DNA of 6,309 nucleotides, from the NCBI GenBank assembly GCA_030604545.1, contig JAUVVS010000129.1, forward strand, positions 1 to 6,309, in the 5' to 3' direction. This stretch comes from Deltaproteobacteria bacterium. Lineage in GTDB: Bacteria > Desulfobacterota > Desulfobacteria > Desulfobacterales > JAUVVS01. The first letter of the stretch is position 1. Each line of letters starts with the position of its first letter. Positions 5,721 to 6,309 of this stretch are shown in pieces. The notes beneath the pieces are model-generated. The model had not been told where the DNA came from. It searched no databases and saw only the letters and a list, made by a program, of their open reading frames with translations. Made by a program: the position numbers and the translations under genes.

Positions 5721-5772
5721 GTTATGACCGATAACTGTCCAAGACGTGTCTGTAATGTCCGATAAATGTCCG
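5721..5772. repeat. Degenerate tract with 10-bp period (GGACAnnTAT-like) after the ATP-binding gene
   Basis: Read on the minus strand directly after the stop codon of the ATP-binding gene, GGAC or GACA words recur every 10-11 bp: GGACATTTATC, GGACATTACA, GACACGTCTT, GGACAGTTAT, CGGTCATAAC. The spacing is one helical turn. It may be a decayed minisatellite, a former C-terminal coding repeat now behind a stop codon, or a site for an array-binding protein. Confidence 0.45.
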
Positions 5773-6309
5773 TTATTTCAGTTCGTATTTCCTTCCTTTT
5801 TTCTCCCCAATTACTTTTAGAATCCTTTTCTCTACCAATCCTTGTAGATCACGATAAAGGGTCTTATCTGAGACATCAGGAATTATCGTTTTAAAAGATG
5901 ACAAATTAATACCACCCTTTTCCTTCACATACATAACAGCTTTAATCTGTCTTTCATTCAACCCAAGGCCGCGCAAATATTCCTCCGTGTAAATATCTTT
6001 CCTGAACTCTACTTGGAAGCCCTGCTGATACTCCGTAAAAGCCGGCATGGGAATTCCCGCGTTTGTGCACAGGTTCTGCATTTTGCTGATTCCGCTTCCC
6101 CATTGCTCTATCAAACCCATGTCATATAAAACGGCACCTATGCCTTTGTTCCTGAGAACGGACCCATGGGGCCTTAAAAGCTCTTCAATGGTGATGCCCA
6201 GGGGCAGCCCGCCGGGATTCCAGATGGTCAACCGGTCATCATATATTCTTACCTCTGTATTTGACGGCATTGTATAGTCCCTGTGACACACGGCATTTAT
6301 GAGGGCTTC
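5773..6309 (-). CDS. GHKL ATP-binding protein with C-terminal winged helix (RecG-related/AlbA_2 type), 5' end off the window
   Basis: This is the last 178 residues of a longer protein; the frame is open to the right edge and begins EALINAVCHRDY, so the in-frame GTG at 6291 is internal and not a start. EALINA...HRDY is the N-box of the HATPase_c_4 family. It is followed by RIYDDRLTIWNPGGLP and then the GAVLYDMGLIEQWGSGISKM segment that closes the ATP site. The final 65 residues (LNERQIKAVMYVKEKGG to KKGRKYELK) form a winged helix-turn-helix. Relatives have an N-terminal AlbA_2/Schlafen-like DNA-binding domain and are often annotated as putative transcriptional regulators or RecG-like helicases, although no helicase motor is present. 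The likely role is DNA-bound, ATP-dependent regulation; substrates are unknown. It ends 302 bp before the HNH gene, too far and too disrupted for a tight operon, so a link to the defence pair is only possible. Confidence 0.85.
   Translation of the reverse strand, partial: EALINAVCHRDYTMPSNTEVRIYDDRLTIWNPGGLPLGITIEELLRPHGSVLRNKGIGAVLYDMGLIEQWGSGISKMQNLCTNAGIPMPAFTEYQQGFQVEFRKDIYTEEYLRGLGLNERQIKAVMYVKEKGGINLSSFKTIIPDVSDKTLYRDLQGLVEKRILKVIGEKKGRKYELK

Noticed and set aside
5660..5772. CRISPR-like array
   Set aside because: The units are 10-20 bp, degenerate and contiguous without spacers, so this is a minisatellite-type tract.
6047..6277. Plus-strand open frame opposite the ATP-binding gene
   Set aside because: The minus strand carries the GHKL motifs in frame; the plus reading is a shadow.
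5773..6291. Complete gene starting with GTG at 6291
   Set aside because: The frame stays open to the window edge and the six preceding codons (EALINA) belong to the conserved N-box, so the gene is truncated by the window, not short.

Overview
The window reads as a bacterial defence or accessory region in which every convincing gene lies on the minus strand, so transcription runs from right to left. No gene identifies the host. A REP-like stem-loop of the 'GTCATTGCGAGG...GCAATC' type before the leftmost gene, a GHKL/RecG-related ATP-binding protein and a PGN_0703-like nuclease together suggest a Gram-negative environmental or anaerobic bacterium, perhaps a Desulfobacterota-type genome. This is a weak inference.

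Layout in transcription order (right to left). (1) The 3' part of a GHKL ATP-binding gene with a C-terminal winged helix enters from the right edge (6309-5773). (2) A roughly 300-bp gap (5771-5471) holds short-period degenerate tandem repeats and a decayed reading frame with in-frame stops. (3) A 163-aa HNH nuclease (5470-4979) follows. (4) It is followed 42 bp later by a 1380-aa STAND NTPase (4936-794) with an N-terminal DUF4062 domain, a central NACHT NTPase and a long helical-repeat C-terminus. (5) A spacer carries a 17-bp palindromic unit present twice in tandem (706-739). (6) A 62-codon zinc-ribbon gene is interrupted by an in-frame TAA (696-511). (7) A REP-like stem-loop lies at 467-500. 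(8) The N-terminal 151 residues of a likely PGN_0703-type PD-(D/E)XK nuclease run off the left edge (454-1).

The main interest is the HNH plus DUF4062-NACHT pair. The two genes are codirectional and closely spaced, and a 9-bp word recurs before both start codons. The large protein has the sensor-switch architecture of antiphage STAND/NACHT proteins: repeats that could recognise a trigger, an NTPase that could oligomerise, and an N-terminal effector-type domain. The HNH protein could be a second effector acting in trans. The pair looks AT-richer than its flanks, and the spacers on both sides hold decayed coding sequence and repeats, as expected of a variable locus. The defence role is inferred from architecture and neighbours; nothing in the sequence proves it.
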